Source: a virus. Taken from it: DNA of 32,404 bases. Positions within the stretch are counted from its first letter, which is position 1, and each line of letters starts with the position of its first letter. Position numbers and translations under genes: made by a program. The stretch covers positions 1 through 32,404 of IMG/VR virus record IMGVR_UViG_3300020162_000258; one strand, written 5' to 3'. This document shows, piece by piece, positions 21,325 to 29,379 of the stretch. The notes under the pieces were generated by a model. The model was not told the origin of the DNA. It ran no database searches and saw only the letters and a program-made list of their open reading frames with translations.

Positions 21325-23137
21325 AGCTTGCTCCTATTTTGCTTTCACAATTCAACGGTAGCGTTGGTGCCCACTTGGGGCGCATGCGCATGCATGCTTC
21401 CACAAACGCACGAGCCTTGTCGGCTTCCTCAGTAGGGGCAATCACCCCTATCGCGTCATGCACGGTCATCACCACGCGGTAGCGCCGTGCGATCATCAGC
21501 ATCTGTTCACCTATTATAATACGTGCAAGGGCTTGGCATACGTTCTCTACTAGCTTCCCACCGTATATACGGGAGAGCAACACGGACTTGCCCTTCTTCT
21601 GGTCGTAGACCATCTCAGCTTTCTGCCCCTCTTCTGCTTTTAAGCGGCGCACGTTGTCGTACTTAACGAACAGGCCATTGGGTAACTCAATGCCATCCTT
21701 ACCGTGGACTACCAGCACATCGTTATGGCCCAAGGTGGTGTGTGTACCTAAAGATATAGAGTCCAGCACATCGTTCGCGTCATCCCACAGGTCGGGTATC
21801 TTTGGGTAGGTCTCACGATACACTCGGATAATACGCCTACACTCGGCCATTTCCATATCGACGCCGAAGGTCTTTAGCTGCGCCTTAAACTTGGCAGCAC
21901 CCATCCCGTAACCACAGCCAAGGATGGTAGTCTTCCCCACAAAGCGTTGGTCATCCGTCACCTCCTCGACAGGCACAGTATAGATAGAGCTTGCCATAAT
22001 CTTGTAGACATCCTCGCCTCGGTCAAACGCAGCAATAAGGTCATCTTGCCCAGCCAGCCACGCTAAGGTTCGCGCTTCGATCTGGCTGCTATCGCAGTCG
22101 ATGAACGTGTAGCCCTCTGGGGCCAACATCGCCTTTTTCAGTGGTGACTTGCGCGGTAGGTTCTGGAGGTTGACCTTATCGTCCCCTCCCCATCGCCCAG
22201 TATGTGCAGCATAGTAACGTAGCGGCACAGGTAATGTGCCTCGCTCTGCGATCTTAATGAACCGTTCGGTGCGTGTCTCTTCCAGCGTAGACTTAACGCC
22301 CAGCCGCGCAGCCGCTACCGCTTGCACTCGCGGGTCGGGATGCTCAAGTAATGCCTTGAACCCCTCGTCACTCTTGGCGAAGGCGAATGCTTCCTTGCCT
22401 GTCTTGGCGCTCACCTTCACAGGTGGGACGACACCCATGGCGCTCAGTAAGCAAGCCAGCTTAGGGTTGGACATCAGCGCGTCCTTATCTACCACGATAG
22501 CATCCATGAGTTTGGCTTTTTTGCTCCTCACATTAGACACGTGGTTTGTGAGGACTTGTTTGTCTAAAACTAGCACTGGCTCGGTGAACATGCGTATCGT
22601 CAGGTCGATCAACCGAAACTCAACCGCTGGGAAACCCACAGCTATGCGTTGGAACAGGTCATAGGTCAGGTCCGCATCGTTGATACAGTATGTGCCATAT
22701 CGGGACATCTCTTTTGGCGTGAAGTCCAGTCGCCGTTTACCTAGCGCATTGATTACCTCTGTGCCTTTGACACCTAGTTTATACCGCTCGGCTGCTTTGG
22801 CTAAACTGTTACCAGCGTCAGGCCCGTCGATAGCTCGTAGCATAGAGAGCGTGTCCACAATCCGCTTGGGTCTAATATCGAAGTGCCAGTTCAAGATAGC
22901 CATATCGAAGACAGCGTTGTGCGCCACAGCGATAGCGTTGTCCCAGTCGAACTGATCCAGCCACCGTTTGGTTTGCGCCTTCGGGCCGGAGAAAAACTTA
23001 GCTTCCCCGGCGTCCACCTTTACTGCTACGCCAGTAACCTCAAACTCGGAGTCCCGGATATACTCCTCCGTTGTCATCTTAGAGAGACTAAACTTCTGGC
23101 TATAGAACGTCTCGAAGTCGATGGTTAGGATTTGCAT
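21314..23137 (-). CDS. Family A DNA polymerase with 3'-5' exonuclease
   Basis: A 607-residue protein starting at the TAATG overlap (23137); the longer frame from 23149 lies inside the preceding gene. Exonuclease motifs: DFE (Asp7, Glu9), AHNAVFD (72-78) and YCIND (Tyr150, Asp154). Polymerase motif A is DSSQIEAR (349-356), motif B KTTILGCGYG (402-411) and motif C VHDA (His560, Asp561). All catalytic residues are in place. It is shorter than bacterial Pol I and lacks a 5'-3' exonuclease domain, as is usual for phage replicative polymerases. It would copy the phage genome with the primase-helicase and SSB-like protein downstream. Confidence 0.95.
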   Translation of the reverse strand: MQILTIDFETFYSQKFSLSKMTTEEYIRDSEFEVTGVAVKVDAGEAKFFSGPKAQTKRWLDQFDWDNAIAVAHNAVFDMAILNWHFDIRPKRIVDTLSMLRAIDGPDAGNSLAKAAERYKLGVKGTEVINALGKRRLDFTPKEMSRYGTYCINDADLTYDLFQRIAVGFPAVEFRLIDLTIRMFTEPVLVLDKQVLTNHVSNVRSKKAKLMDAIVVDKDALMSNPKLACLLSAMGVVPPVKVSAKTGKEAFAFAKSDEGFKALLEHPDPRVQAVAAARLGVKSTLEETRTERFIKIAERGTLPVPLRYYAAHTGRWGGDDKVNLQNLPRKSPLKKAMLAPEGYTFIDCDSSQIEARTLAWLAGQDDLIAAFDRGEDVYKIMASSIYTVPVEEVTDDQRFVGKTTILGCGYGMGAAKFKAQLKTFGVDMEMAECRRIIRVYRETYPKIPDLWDDANDVLDSISLGTHTTLGHNDVLVVHGKDGIELPNGLFVKYDNVRRLKAEEGQKAEMVYDQKKGKSVLLSRIYGGKLVENVCQALARIIIGEQMLMIARRYRVVMTVHDAIGVIAPTEEADKARAFVEACMRMRPKWAPTLPLNCESKIGASYGG

Positions 23138-23265
23138 TAGCCCCACCAATCCTCTTCCATTTCTTTGCGCTCTTGCTCGGTTATCTTCGGTGCGGTTGCA
23201 ATCAGGTAGGCGGCAAGGATTATTACCCCCATGACCAATACGAAAAGCCAGTTATCTGCGGTCAT
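23137..23265 (-). CDS. Small single-pass membrane protein, 42 residues
   Basis: It fits exactly between its neighbours: ATGA overlap with the gene before and TAATG overlap with the polymerase after. The sequence MTADNWLFVLVMGVIILAAY, then LIATAPKITEQERKEMEEDW, is one transmembrane helix (about 6-24) followed by a charged tail ending in WWG. No family is recognised. The strict coupling at both ends is the main support that it is translated. Confidence 0.75.
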   Translation of the reverse strand: MTADNWLFVLVMGVIILAAYLIATAPKITEQERKEMEEDWWG

Positions 23266-23471
23266 TGGCTCATCGCCTCTTCCACAGTCATCTTGGGGTG
23301 GCGATCACTTGGCTTAATCTCGATGCTCTCGATGGAGTAGAAGCTAGGTCCGCACTCCACGATGTCTTGAAGCTCAAAAAGCTCCTCGACGTTAATTGTG
23401 GTGCTGCGCGGCCCATCTCCGTGGTGATAGGTCAGCGTTACCGTCCAGCGTGGTTCATTTGTAATAATCAT
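23262..23471 (-). CDS. Small unknown protein
   Basis: A 69-residue protein with ATGA overlaps at both ends. It has a beta-rich opening (RWTVTLTYHHGDGPRSTTIN) and a middle part (VEELFELQDIVECGPSFYSI, then ESIEIKPS) that would form a small alpha/beta fold. No motif or family is recognised. GGGAGCAAAGC lies before the ATG. Confidence 0.7.
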   Translation of the reverse strand: MIITNEPRWTVTLTYHHGDGPRSTTINVEELFELQDIVECGPSFYSIESIEIKPSDRHPKMTVEEAMSQ

Positions 23472-23788
23472 CTGCTTTGCTCCCTCAGTCTGCGTTTCCT
23501 ATTCTCAAAAAACTTAAGCAGTGCCTTGAGTAGTGCAGCCGAGCCTTCCTTGGCGTTCTTATTCCACTTGCGTTCGGAGTCGCTGTTCAGTCCCGTAGAG
23601 TTAGCGTTAGGCTTCGCGGTTGTTGCATGTTCTACCTCTGGTCGCACCACTTCGACCTTCCTCTTTGTGCCCTTCTTTATCTTATCGCGCAGGGCGATAA
23701 CACGTTTCACATCCACACCATGATAAGTCGCGATATACTTATTGTCGGTTATGTAGCTCATTGTCTTGAGGATATCTTGGTCGGTCAT
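23468..23788 (-). CDS. Small basic protein, possible DNA binding
   Basis: A 106-residue protein, ATGA-coupled to the VRR-NUC gene. The first 40 residues (MTDQDILKTMSYITDNKYIA, then TYHGVDVKRVIALRDKIKKG) could form an HTH. The middle is a linker rich in Thr, Asn and Ala, and the last 35 residues (ALLKALLKFFENRKRRLRE) form a basic amphipathic helix. The function is unknown; the charge and the adjacent nuclease suggest a nucleic-acid role, as inference. Confidence 0.7.
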   Translation of the reverse strand: MTDQDILKTMSYITDNKYIATYHGVDVKRVIALRDKIKKGTKRKVEVVRPEVEHATTAKPNANSTGLNSDSERKWNKNAKEGSAALLKALLKFFENRKRRLREQSR

Positions 23789-24102
23789 GCCGCTTCTCCT
23801 ATGACAGTAGTCTTAAGTTTCCGCACCATATCGCGCACCATGTCCCAGTTCTCCTCGTTCACCACCACAGCCACGCCGTTGTTGCGCCGGATAGCTTCAA
23901 TCTCACTGATCTGTAGTGCGGTAGGTTTGTTTGTCCCAGCCTTGCACTCAATGGCAAAGAAGTGTCCGTTTACACAGGCTATAATATCAGGGACGCCGCT
24001 GCGTCCGTAGCCGTGGGTTGCTGGGAAGAAATAGTAGACGCTCTCTTCTTTGAGAATGCGAACGACTTTCTCCTTCACCCGCTTTTCAGGGGTAGATGCC
24101 AT
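23785..24102 (-). CDS. VRR-NUC domain nuclease
   Basis: A 105-residue protein, the usual size for phage stand-alone VRR-NUC proteins. Key features: a helical start (EKRVKEKVVRILKEE), GRSGVPDIIACVNG with Asp39 of the PD motif, FFAIECKAG with Glu52 and Lys54 of the ExK motif, then TALQISEIEAIRRNNGVAVV with the conserved Gln. All PD-(D/E)XK catalytic residues are present. Such enzymes cut branched DNA, including Holliday junction-like structures, and may resolve replication or packaging intermediates. It is the first gene after the promoter 24125-24152, with AAGGAGCAAAC before its ATG. Confidence 0.9.
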   Translation of the reverse strand: MASTPEKRVKEKVVRILKEESVYYFFPATHGYGRSGVPDIIACVNGHFFAIECKAGTNKPTALQISEIEAIRRNNGVAVVVNEENWDMVRDMVRKLKTTVIGEAA

Positions 24103-24124
24103 GTTGTTTGCTCCTTGTTTATGT

Positions 24125-24152
24125 TGATTACACTACGGGTATACTATGTCAA
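24125..24152 (-). promoter_or_regulatory. Promoter of the replication block
   Basis: TTGACA (24147-24152) and, with a 16-bp spacer, TAATCA (24125-24130), about 25 bp before the VRR-NUC ATG. The spacer differs from the CTGTAT type of the other promoters. An operator-like palindrome lies 10 bp upstream of the -35. Confidence 0.55.
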
Positions 24153-24162
24153 GTCCAGTTTT

Positions 24163-24178
24163 GCTTACTCGGGTAAGG
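24163..24178. promoter_or_regulatory. Operator-like palindrome, copy A
   Basis: GCTTACTCGGGTAAGG, an imperfect copy of the 16-bp dyad GCTTACYYRRGTAAGC. It lies upstream of the -35 of the replication-block promoter and 4 bp from the stop of the preceding gene. Confidence 0.6.
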
Positions 24179-24181
24179 AAA

Positions 24182-25078
24182 TCATCCCGGCTCCTCTTTC
24201 TTATCCATAACGTAGTAGAGGTTAGCATGTATACGAGCGCCTACATTATCAATGGCGGTCTCGTCCTCGACTAGCTTGAGTAGACCAAGCACACCACGGA
24301 TATGGTCTGGTAGTGTGGTATCAGTATAAGAGTGAGTCTCATACCCAGTGTTTATGGGTCGGGACGTAGCGTATGTGCCGTTGGGTTCAAGCTGCACGTT
24401 GACACCATTACCTTGGCTTACTGCCTCCTGCATCTGCATCGCGTGGCCGTTTGCCGCCACCAGACTCGGTAGGTCAATTCCCTTAGAGGATATTGGCAAG
24501 ATCAACTTGGCTTCTTCCCAGTGTCGCGCTGCATATAGAAAGAACTCTCCCTCAATACCTGCTTTGGCCCTACGCACAGGCACATTAGTCTCTTGCACCA
24601 AAGTGTTGACAACACTCCGGACAGCATTCTGCGCGTCAACAGCCCGTTCGGATGGGGTCTTCATGTGGAACGCCTTGACGATACGCTTGACTGCTACGTC
24701 TGACTTAGTTGTATAGCTCACGCTGTTGCGCTGCCGCTCTTGATGTAGCCGGAAGTTGTTGAAGCAGTAGCGCACCTCTTGGTCGCGCCAGTGGGTCTCT
24801 CTCCATAACTGCCCAAGCTTCTCATCCCCTTCGTAGATGTCGAAACGCACGGCGTGTTTTGTAACACTAACACCGTCACCACCACCATGGATTAGCTCGT
24901 AGGACTTGAACCGCCATGTCGGACGCTCACGCATCAGCTTGTCAAAGACTGGCTCCAAGTCTGGGTGTAATATGATAGAAAGTGCAGGGCGATGTGGCCT
25001 GTCGAGCGACTCCTCCCACACTATGTTCTTCATGGTATTCAAGTAAGTGTAACGGTTCTTCATGTCGTCAATAAACAT
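24182..25078 (-). CDS. Unknown protein of the MoxR-VWA operon
   Basis: A 298-residue protein with AAGGAG before its ATG and a TGATG junction to the preceding gene. It has many charged and aromatic residues (RERPTWRFKSYELIHGGGDG; QLWRETHWRDQEVRYCFNNF; EGEFFLYAARHWEEAKLILP), mixed alpha/beta, with no catalytic motif and no signal or membrane segment. It is the last gene of the unit containing the MoxR ATPase and the VWA protein, and so may be a substrate or partner of that system. I do not recognise a family. Confidence 0.75.
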   Translation of the reverse strand: MFIDDMKNRYTYLNTMKNIVWEESLDRPHRPALSIILHPDLEPVFDKLMRERPTWRFKSYELIHGGGDGVSVTKHAVRFDIYEGDEKLGQLWRETHWRDQEVRYCFNNFRLHQERQRNSVSYTTKSDVAVKRIVKAFHMKTPSERAVDAQNAVRSVVNTLVQETNVPVRRAKAGIEGEFFLYAARHWEEAKLILPISSKGIDLPSLVAANGHAMQMQEAVSQGNGVNVQLEPNGTYATSRPINTGYETHSYTDTTLPDHIRGVLGLLKLVEDETAIDNVGARIHANLYYVMDKKEEPG

Positions 25079-25269
25079 CAGTAGTCTCCTTCTTCTAATT
25101 TCTTCATTGCAATAACGTAGGCGTCTAGCTCGTCACGAGCCGCGATGTTGGGAAGCACATACTTCAAGCCAGTGCGGCCATCTCGGTAATACACTGCGAA
25201 GTATGTTGTCCCCGCATATCCTCTCCGATGCCATGCCGACACCTCGTATATCTGGTGCTCACCACTCAT
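25078..25269 (-). CDS. Small unknown protein
   Basis: A 63-residue protein. It begins 11 nt inside the end of the DUF3150-like gene and ends at the start of the next gene. The sequence includes YEVSAWHRRGYAGTTYFAVY followed by YRDGRTGLKYVLPNIAARDE, a short beta-rich fold. No motif is recognised. Tight coupling on both sides supports translation. Confidence 0.68.
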   Translation of the reverse strand: MSGEHQIYEVSAWHRRGYAGTTYFAVYYRDGRTGLKYVLPNIAARDELDAYVIAMKKLEEGDY

Positions 25270-26116
25270 AGGACTTGAGGATGTTGTCGAGCTTGTCCTT
25301 CATATCGGTGCGGGTATCCTCGTCGCCCTTGATGTCTTCGATGTCCACACCAGCGATGGCACGCTCCAGCCCACGCCTTGCTTCTTCTAGCGTAGGGTCA
25401 CGGGTGATGTTGAGGTGGGTCAGCATACCGCACATCTCTTGCGCGTTGGTGATGAAGGTGTCGTGCCAGCGGCGCTTGTCCTCGTCCCCGTCCTCTGGTT
25501 CGGTCAGCTTCTCTGACATACGGAACACTATATCGCGCAGCTTGCCCCATTGCTCCTGCATCGCAGCTTCGACGCGCTCGTTGGCATGGCTTTCATACTG
25601 CGTCCGCATTGCATCTAGCTCCTGCTTTGGTAGGTCTAGACGGAAGTCGCCTGCGTCAGGCACTGGCGAGAACACAAGGCGGAAGCCGAACTTGGACGCA
25701 ACCTCATCAGGGTGCGGGTAGTCATCACGGTTGAACAGGTCGCCAAGGTAGTTTTGTGCGGTCTGAACCAGTCGTGGGTAGGCGAGTAGGAACTCGCTCA
25801 CCTTGTTGTTGAAGTATGCCTCCCGTGCATTGGCCTCGGACTTGTAGTCGAAGAACAGTGAGGTAGGTAATAGGCGCGGCCCACGGTCAGCCCAAGGCAT
25901 AGTGCGTGTGCTATGCCACATGCGACACCCAGCGGCATAGTCAGCGATGTCCTTGCGAAGGGTGCTGCCAGCCATGAGGTTCTTGCGGAAGTGGCCGGAG
26001 TCAGCGGCTGCGTTGTTATCGTCAGCCACCTTGCGGCTTGCGTCTTTGTCGATCTTGTTTGCTGTCCACACTGAAATGTTAAGCTCGGTCAGCATTGCTG
26101 AACTAGATATAGTCAT
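25259..26116 (-). CDS. DUF3150-like protein, partner of MoxR-VWA module
   Basis: A 285-residue protein from ATG 26116, which has AAGGAGCAAACCA before it; the frame extends further upstream only as overlap with the ATPase gene. It contains LNISVWTANKIDKDASRKVA, FFDYKSEANAREAYFNNKVS, FLLAYPRLVQTAQNYLGDLF, DDYPHPDEVASKFGFRLVFS and PVPDAGDFRL. This layout agrees with my memory of DUF3150, a family found in phages and plasmids beside MoxR ATPases and VWA proteins. It is mostly alpha-helical with a coiled-coil section in the second half. The function is unknown, possibly an adaptor or substrate of the ATPase. The family assignment is moderate; the linkage is visible directly. Confidence 0.7.
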   Translation of the reverse strand: MTISSSAMLTELNISVWTANKIDKDASRKVADDNNAAADSGHFRKNLMAGSTLRKDIADYAAGCRMWHSTRTMPWADRGPRLLPTSLFFDYKSEANAREAYFNNKVSEFLLAYPRLVQTAQNYLGDLFNRDDYPHPDEVASKFGFRLVFSPVPDAGDFRLDLPKQELDAMRTQYESHANERVEAAMQEQWGKLRDIVFRMSEKLTEPEDGDEDKRRWHDTFITNAQEMCGMLTHLNITRDPTLEEARRGLERAIAGVDIEDIKGDEDTRTDMKDKLDNILKSYEW

Positions 26117-26135
26117 TGGTTTGCTCCTTGTTTTT

Positions 26136-26158
26136 ATCACGCTGCTTTGTAGCGTGAT
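26136..26158. other. Intergenic hairpin between the MoxR and DUF3150-like genes
   Basis: A perfect 8-bp stem, ATCACGCT with AGCGTGAT, and a 7-nt loop, in the 52-bp gap between two co-directional genes. On the minus strand it is followed by A residues, not T, so it is not a normal terminator for this operon. It may stabilise or process the mRNA. Confidence 0.5.
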
Positions 26159-26168
26159 TGTTTTCTCT

Positions 26169-27245
26169 TTACAGGATGTCTTGATTGTCACGCGCCCAGT
26201 CGGTGAACGCCTTGTTGGTGAAGGCAATCTTCTGCTTGGACTTAGAACGTGCAAGCGCCGTGCAGAATACAGCTTGCGGCTCCTCCTCCAGTCGGCGGAT
26301 ATACTTCATGATGGGCGTGATGGTCTCGCTATCCACCGCACGTTCGAGGTTGAACAACAAGGTAATCGTTGCTCCTGCTGAAGTAGGGATATTAGCGGAG
26401 TCCGGGGAACTAATTATGCTCTCGCGGGTAGGTATCTCATCTTGGAAGGCAAGGAAGGACGCGATGTCGTTTGCACCCACCGTGCCGATGGTTCCCACAA
26501 GCGCACAGACTAAGGCGTTCTGGCTAATCTTCTCACGCCCCCACATGACGTTGGATGCAAGCTCCAGTGAGCGAGGCGTGATGAACTTACCTTGCACTCG
26601 CTTAGGGTTATACACGTAGGCATTGTCTTGGTCGAAGTCGTCATCGCGGAACGATGCCAGCACAGTCGGGGTCTGGTTAACCCAAGCCAACATGGCAGGG
26701 TGGATGTTGTTCGCTGCGCCCCACGGTAGCCACTCATCTGCGTTAGGCTTACGCACCTCAACCACAGTCAAGCGGTCAACGGTGTGGTCAAGCAACGTGT
26801 CGCCTAGCCCTTCTTCTGACAGGTTGGTGCTGATGATAACGATACTGCCCTCTGGTAGGAAGGTATCTTGGATGCGTTTGTTGTCCACCTCAAGCAAGGT
26901 GTGCATCATGTTCTGGATAGAGCGCGAAGCCTTACCGAACTCGTCAAGCATAATGACAACAGGCTTACCCATGTGCAGCTTGAGCGCAGTGTTGATGAAG
27001 AACTCCATAACCTTGCGCTCCTTGTCAGGGAACGGGATGGCAGTGTCGCCCTCTGACTTGTTACCCATATCAAAGTAGGCATACTCATACTCTGGCCCAA
27101 GATACTCTGGCAGCATCTTCATGATGGCAGACTTGCCGATGCCCTTCTCGCCCTTGAGTAGGATGGTGTTGGTCGTGCCGATGGCAGCGATAAGTTGTGC
27201 TGCTTCATGCAGCGATACGCGATTTGAAAAGTCTATGTTACTCAT
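26169..27245 (-). CDS. MoxR-family AAA+ ATPase
   Basis: A 358-residue protein. Walker A is GEKGIGKS (32-39), Walker B VVIMLDEF (96-103), sensor 1 the Asn in VIISTNLSE (Asn141), followed by DHTVDRL as expected for the arginine-finger region. The size and order match MoxR/RavA-type chaperone ATPases, which work with a VWA-domain partner to remodel proteins or insert cofactors. The VWA partner is the gene immediately upstream (27269-28480) and the DUF3150-like gene follows. The leader is AAGGAGCAAAC. The target in the infected cell is unknown. Confidence 0.92.
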   Translation of the reverse strand: MSNIDFSNRVSLHEAAQLIAAIGTTNTILLKGEKGIGKSAIMKMLPEYLGPEYEYAYFDMGNKSEGDTAIPFPDKERKVMEFFINTALKLHMGKPVVIMLDEFGKASRSIQNMMHTLLEVDNKRIQDTFLPEGSIVIISTNLSEEGLGDTLLDHTVDRLTVVEVRKPNADEWLPWGAANNIHPAMLAWVNQTPTVLASFRDDDFDQDNAYVYNPKRVQGKFITPRSLELASNVMWGREKISQNALVCALVGTIGTVGANDIASFLAFQDEIPTRESIISSPDSANIPTSAGATITLLFNLERAVDSETITPIMKYIRRLEEEPQAVFCTALARSKSKQKIAFTNKAFTDWARDNQDIL

Positions 27246-27268
27246 GATGTTTGCTCCTTGGTTTTTGT

Positions 27269-28480
27269 TTAATCAATATGCACAGTCTTGCCGACACCAG
27301 CCATAACGCTTGGATTATCGACGATTACCCACAATACAGGGGCTGGCCAGTTGGTTCCCCACTGGTTGAACACATGCCCGTCTGTCAGCATGATGATGCA
27401 GTCAGGCTTGATGTCCTTCTCTTTGAGATACCTCGGCACACATGACGGGTCAGTGCCGCCACCACCACGGGGACGCATAGCGTTAGCGATACTCTCGTAG
27501 TCACCGCGCTTGTATTCCTCATGGCCTGTTACCTCGGCATCCCAATACAGCAGGTCTACCTGCTCTGGGTTTACTTGATGCAGGACACCGACGAACTCGC
27601 TTAATATCTTACGCATGGGTGACGGGTCACCCGACCACATCGAGCCAGATAGGTCTGCACATGCTGCGATACGTCCAAGGTTCTCCCCGAACATAGTCGG
27701 CATGATAAGGTCAAACGCATGGAAGCGCCGGTTCAGTCTGCGATAGGTGCTATCGTCCTTGGCCGTGCAATTCTGTGTGATGAACTCACGCAGCGCAGTC
27801 TTCCAGTCAATCTGCGGACGCAATAGCTGGCCCACCTCTGACGGGATGTCACCCTTGCCAGCGCCACACTTCTTAGCCTCGGCCTCACCTCGGCGCATGG
27901 CGTGTTCAATCTCCTTCTGGAGTGCGTCCTGCTCCTCCTTTGGTAGCTCTTGTGCATCGTCCCAGCCATGCTCATCGAAACCACCAGCCCCGCCTTCGCC
28001 ACTGCCATGCTCTTTGCCTGTCTCCTCTTCCTCTTTCTCAATGGCGCGGAAGATTTGCACACCTGACATGCCATCATACTTGATGTCATACAGCCCCATC
28101 CTTGTCCCGTCTGGGTAGCGCGGGAACTGCACGACTGTTTCGTTGGGATCGGCCTTTACGATGATACGGTTAACAACGTAGTCACAAGCAATGTTTGCGA
28201 TCCGTGCGTTCTTCTTGAACATCTTGATATATGTAGTGAGGTGGCGAAGCCCTTTATGCACTGCCTCGTGGACACATACGAAACTCACCTGCTGCACAGG
28301 CAGCGACTCGATAAAGGCTCGGCCATATACCTCGTCACGCCCATTGGTATACGCAGTTGGCGTATTATCACAGATGGTGGTCTTACCGATTGACATGATG
28401 CCTGACCACATACGAAGTCCCGGCAGCGTCGAGCGCATGACGTCAATCTTAGCTTTCTTTAGCTTACGTTCTGGTGTCAT
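27269..28480 (-). CDS. VWA-like protein with metallopeptidase-like N-terminal domain (DUF2201 type)
   Basis: A 403-residue protein. The N-terminal part has HEAVHKGLRH (His71, Glu72, His75) in a helical context, the zinc-peptidase-like motif of DUF2201 N-terminal domains. A charged Gly/Glu-rich linker (about 145-205) follows. The C-terminal von Willebrand A domain has the full metal site: DLSGS (276-280), the Thr in GGGGTDPS (339-346) and LTDGH (365-369). The pair with the MoxR ATPase downstream is the standard MoxR-VWA arrangement. GGAGCAAAACG precedes ATG 28480. It is the first gene of the unit from the promoter at 28562-28590. The peptidase activity is unproven. Confidence 0.9.
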   Translation of the reverse strand: MTPERKLKKAKIDVMRSTLPGLRMWSGIMSIGKTTICDNTPTAYTNGRDEVYGRAFIESLPVQQVSFVCVHEAVHKGLRHLTTYIKMFKKNARIANIACDYVVNRIIVKADPNETVVQFPRYPDGTRMGLYDIKYDGMSGVQIFRAIEKEEEETGKEHGSGEGGAGGFDEHGWDDAQELPKEEQDALQKEIEHAMRRGEAEAKKCGAGKGDIPSEVGQLLRPQIDWKTALREFITQNCTAKDDSTYRRLNRRFHAFDLIMPTMFGENLGRIAACADLSGSMWSGDPSPMRKILSEFVGVLHQVNPEQVDLLYWDAEVTGHEEYKRGDYESIANAMRPRGGGGTDPSCVPRYLKEKDIKPDCIIMLTDGHVFNQWGTNWPAPVLWVIVDNPSVMAGVGKTVHID

Positions 28481-28506
28481 CGTTTTGCTCCCGATGATGT
28501 GTGTTT

Positions 28507-28522
28507 GCTTACTTGGGTAAGG
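28507..28522. promoter_or_regulatory. Operator-like palindrome, copy B
   Basis: GCTTACTTGGGTAAGG. It lies between the promoter and the start of the VWA gene, with exactly 39 nt between the palindrome and the -10 box, the same distance as at copy C. Confidence 0.65.
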
Positions 28523-28561
28523 TAAGGGTAGAAAACCTGAAGCTCTCTTGCCCTTGCCTAT

Positions 28562-28590
28562 TGTATAGCACAGATAACATACAGTGTCAA
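28562..28590 (-). promoter_or_regulatory. Strong sigma70-type promoter of the MoxR-VWA unit
   Basis: TTGACA (28585-28590), a 17-bp spacer beginning CTGTATG, an extended TGC and TATACA (28562-28567), followed by AT. This is the closest match to the sigma70 consensus in the window. The -35 overlaps the stop codon of the preceding gene. Confidence 0.75.
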
Positions 28591-28754
28591 TCTGATACCT
28601 CGTCGTATACCTCCCGCCGTATGGTATCGAGCCGCTCGGTCAAGGCGATGGCAAGCTCCCTCCAGTCTACGTTGATGCCATACTTTGCTTGTTCGCGTAG
28701 CTCGTTGTGGCTCATGGCGCGGTAGTAGTTGCGGTCTTTGATGATAGAAGTCAT
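28587..28754 (-). CDS. Small unknown protein, 55 residues
   Basis: ATG 28754 is chosen because GGGGGAAGTGAG precedes it and it follows the stop of the membrane protein at once; the longer frame overlaps that gene fully. The sequence includes IIKDRNYYRAMSHNELREQA, then KYGINVDWRELAIALTERLD, an all-alpha small protein. A pattern of NYYR...L...DWRELAIAL...RLD is common in phage early regions. The function is unknown. It is the last gene of the operon of small ORFs. Confidence 0.72.
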   Translation of the reverse strand: MTSIIKDRNYYRAMSHNELREQAKYGINVDWRELAIALTERLDTIRREVYDEVSD

Positions 28755-28755
28755 C

Positions 28756-28854
28756 TCACTTCCCCCTGATGGTCGTATGGATTGCCCAGATGGCAAAGAT
28801 ACCAACGGACATGAACAATACCTCTACGGCAACGTGCATGAAGCTATTAAGCAT
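28756..28854 (-). CDS. Small membrane protein, 32 residues
   Basis: The sequence begins MLNSFMHVAVEVLFMSVGIF and continues AIWAIHTTIRGK. It is one hydrophobic helix (about 8-27) with a basic end. The ATG overlaps the end of the preceding gene by 8 nt and the stop lies directly before the next start, so it fills an otherwise empty 90-bp slot. Very small membrane proteins of this type are common in phage early operons and often affect the host; the target is unknown. Confidence 0.62.
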   Translation of the reverse strand: MLNSFMHVAVEVLFMSVGIFAIWAIHTTIRGK

Positions 28855-29083
28855 GTGCTTTCTCCCAGTCGTTGCGCTCTGCCGCTATCTCCAGACGGAT
28901 GCGCTCCTCGTTATCAAGTTGGATGCGGAAGTGGTCTTTGGTCAATCCCCAGTATCCAGTCTCGCGTCCGTATGTTGTCACGGCCTTGTTCAAAGATTGT
29001 TCCGTCAGGCGCAGCTCCTTGCGTAACTGGTCATACTTGCGTAGCAGTAGTGCTGCTTGCATCTTGGTGCTCATCTCGGTCAT
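28847..29083 (-). CDS. Small charged helical protein
   Basis: A 78-residue protein, ATGA-coupled to the preceding gene. It is almost wholly helical and charged (TKMQAALLLRKYDQLRKELR, LTEQSLNKAVTTYGRETGYW, NEERIRLEIAAERNDWEKAH), compatible with a coiled-coil dimer. No family is recognised. Confidence 0.7.
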   Translation of the reverse strand: MTEMSTKMQAALLLRKYDQLRKELRLTEQSLNKAVTTYGRETGYWGLTKDHFRIQLDNEERIRLEIAAERNDWEKAHA

Positions 29084-29379
29084 GCTTCTTCTCCTTCATG
29101 TTCATTACAGCGACAGCCAAAGCCATCTGATGCGGGGCAGTCATCTGCATGTGGCCCACCGATAAGCTCAATTACTTCGTCTAGTGATTCCCATTCGATA
29201 CCTGCCCTTACGCAGATACCGACAAGCTCTCGCAACGGTCGTTCAAGCCTTTGTATCGCAGTCAGGTTGGCCTTGCTATCGTCATACAAATGCCCAGCAC
29301 AGGCAATGGCGTTGCTCTGCATCACATCGTCAGGCCAGTCGAGTATCTCTCGCACAGTGCGGAATATATCTTTAGCCAT
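29080..29379 (-). CDS. Small unknown protein with Cys/His end
   Basis: A 99-residue protein with TAATG overlap before and ATGA after. The N-terminal 75 residues are helical (DIFRTVREILDWPDDVMQSN; AIQRLERPLRELVGICVRAG; EWESLDEVIELIGG). The tail, HADDCPASDGFGCRCNEHEG, holds three Cys and two His that could bind one metal ion. No family is recognised. It belongs to the operon of small ORFs. Confidence 0.7.
   Translation of the reverse strand: MAKDIFRTVREILDWPDDVMQSNAIACAGHLYDDSKANLTAIQRLERPLRELVGICVRAGIEWESLDEVIELIGGPHADDCPASDGFGCRCNEHEGEEA

Noticed and set aside
26136-26158. A terminator between the MoxR and DUF3150-like genes
   Set aside because: The hairpin is followed by A residues on the transcribed strand, not T, and the next gene has no promoter of its own nearby, so read-through is more likely.
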